This document shows, in pieces, positions 4,813-5,042 of a DNA stretch of 5,042 nt. This DNA comes from Bacteroidales bacterium (GTDB lineage: Bacteria; Bacteroidota; Bacteroidia; Bacteroidales; Paludibacteraceae). Position 1 is the first letter of the stretch. Each line of letters starts with the position of its first letter. The notes beneath the pieces are model-generated. The model was not told the origin of the DNA and did no database searches. It was given only the letters and a program-made list of their open reading frames with translations. Location of the stretch: NCBI GenBank assembly GCA_900768725.1, contig CAAGDU010000042.1, positions 1 through 5,042 on the forward strand, given 5' to 3'. A program made the translations under genes and the position numbers.

Positions 4813-4844
4813 CAAAGGTACTAAAAAAAACGTAATTATGCAAA
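4813..4844 (-). promoter_or_regulatory. Bacteroidota-type promoter of the regulator-tilS-aroE unit
   Basis: On the - strand TTTG (4841-4844), 20 bases, then TACCTTTG (4813-4820) match the phylum's consensus -33 and -7 boxes and spacing exactly. The spacer holds an eight-T run next to the -7 box. Transcription would start near 4806, giving a leader of about 25 bases before the ATG at 4781. Confidence 0.85.
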
Positions 4845-4905
4845 AAAAAATGCCCCTATTCCTATTTTCGTATCCTTCCCTTTCACCTCCCCGCAACACG
4901 ACAAA

Positions 4906-4940
4906 AGAGGCTGCCTAACAAGTCAGGTTAGGCAGCCTCT
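4906..4940 (-). terminator. 14-bp hairpin terminator
   Basis: AGAGGCTGCCTAAC (4906-4919) and GTTAGGCAGCCTCT (4927-4940) pair perfectly over 14 bp around a seven-base loop. On the - strand TTTTGT follows immediately. It sits 31 bases after the stop of the gene entering from the right and before the next promoter, so it most likely ends that gene's transcript. The + strand tail (CTTGGTTTTG) is weaker, and no + strand gene needs it. Confidence 0.85.
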
Positions 4941-4971
4941 CTTGGTTTTGTATACAGCGATTATTTTACCG

Positions 4972-5042
4972 TTATTCGGCTTTGCGACCGGTGAGGTCGT
5001 AGGTGTTGCCGTTGCGGATGATGAATACCTGTCCGTTGCGCA
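4972..5042 (-). CDS. C-terminal end of a probable secreted protein (cut by right edge)
   Basis: Only the last 22 codons and two bases of another are in the window: RNGQVFIIRNGNTYDLTGRKAE, with the stop at 4972-4974. The pattern R-N-G-Q-(hydrophobic)3-R-N-G-x-x-Y-x-x-x-G-x-(K/R) is one I recall at the extreme C-terminus of many large secreted or surface proteins of Bacteroidales, as a short beta-hairpin tail. The frame is followed at the expected distance by a strong terminator, which supports a real gene end. The rest of the protein and its function lie outside the window. Whether this tail acts as a sorting signal is not known to me. Confidence 0.65.
   Translation of the reverse strand, partial: RNGQVFIIRNGNTYDLTGRKAE

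Noticed and set aside
1..5042. Mobile element, toxin-antitoxin, defence cluster or biosynthetic cluster
   Set aside because: No transposase, integrase, terminal inverted repeats with target duplication, nuclease, or linked pathway genes are visible. The recognisable genes are housekeeping, transport and regulation.

Overview
The window looks like chromosomal DNA of an uncharacterised member of the Bacteroidales (phylum Bacteroidota). Three things point there. The first gene matches a membrane protein family essentially confined to that phylum (DUF4293). Two promoters have the Bacteroidota form, with a TACCTTTG -7 element preceded 20 bases upstream by TTTG or CTTG. The gene ends and starts carry short AT-rich tandem repeats typical of Bacteroidales intergenic DNA. 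No genus can be named from the sequence alone.

Layout: the end of a DUF4293 membrane protein gene lies on the + strand at the left edge. Everything else is on the - strand, so transcription converges at a strong hairpin terminator (381-414). Reading the - strand from right to left there are: the last 22 codons of a probably secreted protein (right edge), a 14-bp hairpin terminator, a promoter, a regulator joining a degenerate ScdA_N/hemerythrin-like region to a LuxR-type helix-turn-helix, tilS (tRNA-Ile lysidine synthase, short form), a GC-rich repeat patch holding a possible 52-codon ORF, aroE (shikimate dehydrogenase), a low-complexity gap with a C10 tract, a 98-residue secreted fragment, and a 10-TM EamA/DMT transporter with its own promoter.

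The regulator, tilS and aroE are probably one transcription unit driven from the promoter at 4813-4844. The genes act in unrelated processes (sensing, tRNA modification, aromatic amino acid synthesis), so this is ordinary Bacteroidales gene packing rather than a pathway. The transporter is transcribed separately, and an imperfect 14-bp inverted repeat covers its promoter.

No mobile element, CRISPR array, tRNA, rRNA or defence system is visible. The most unusual content is in the junctions. Nearly every - strand gene boundary carries short tandem repeats, mostly with a 7-bp period but with different unit sequences. They supply the tilS start codon and the stop codons of tilS and the transporter, and end at or one base from the stop of the regulator gene and the start of aroE. 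A separate palindromic element sits inside the regulator gene, exactly at the linker between its two domains.
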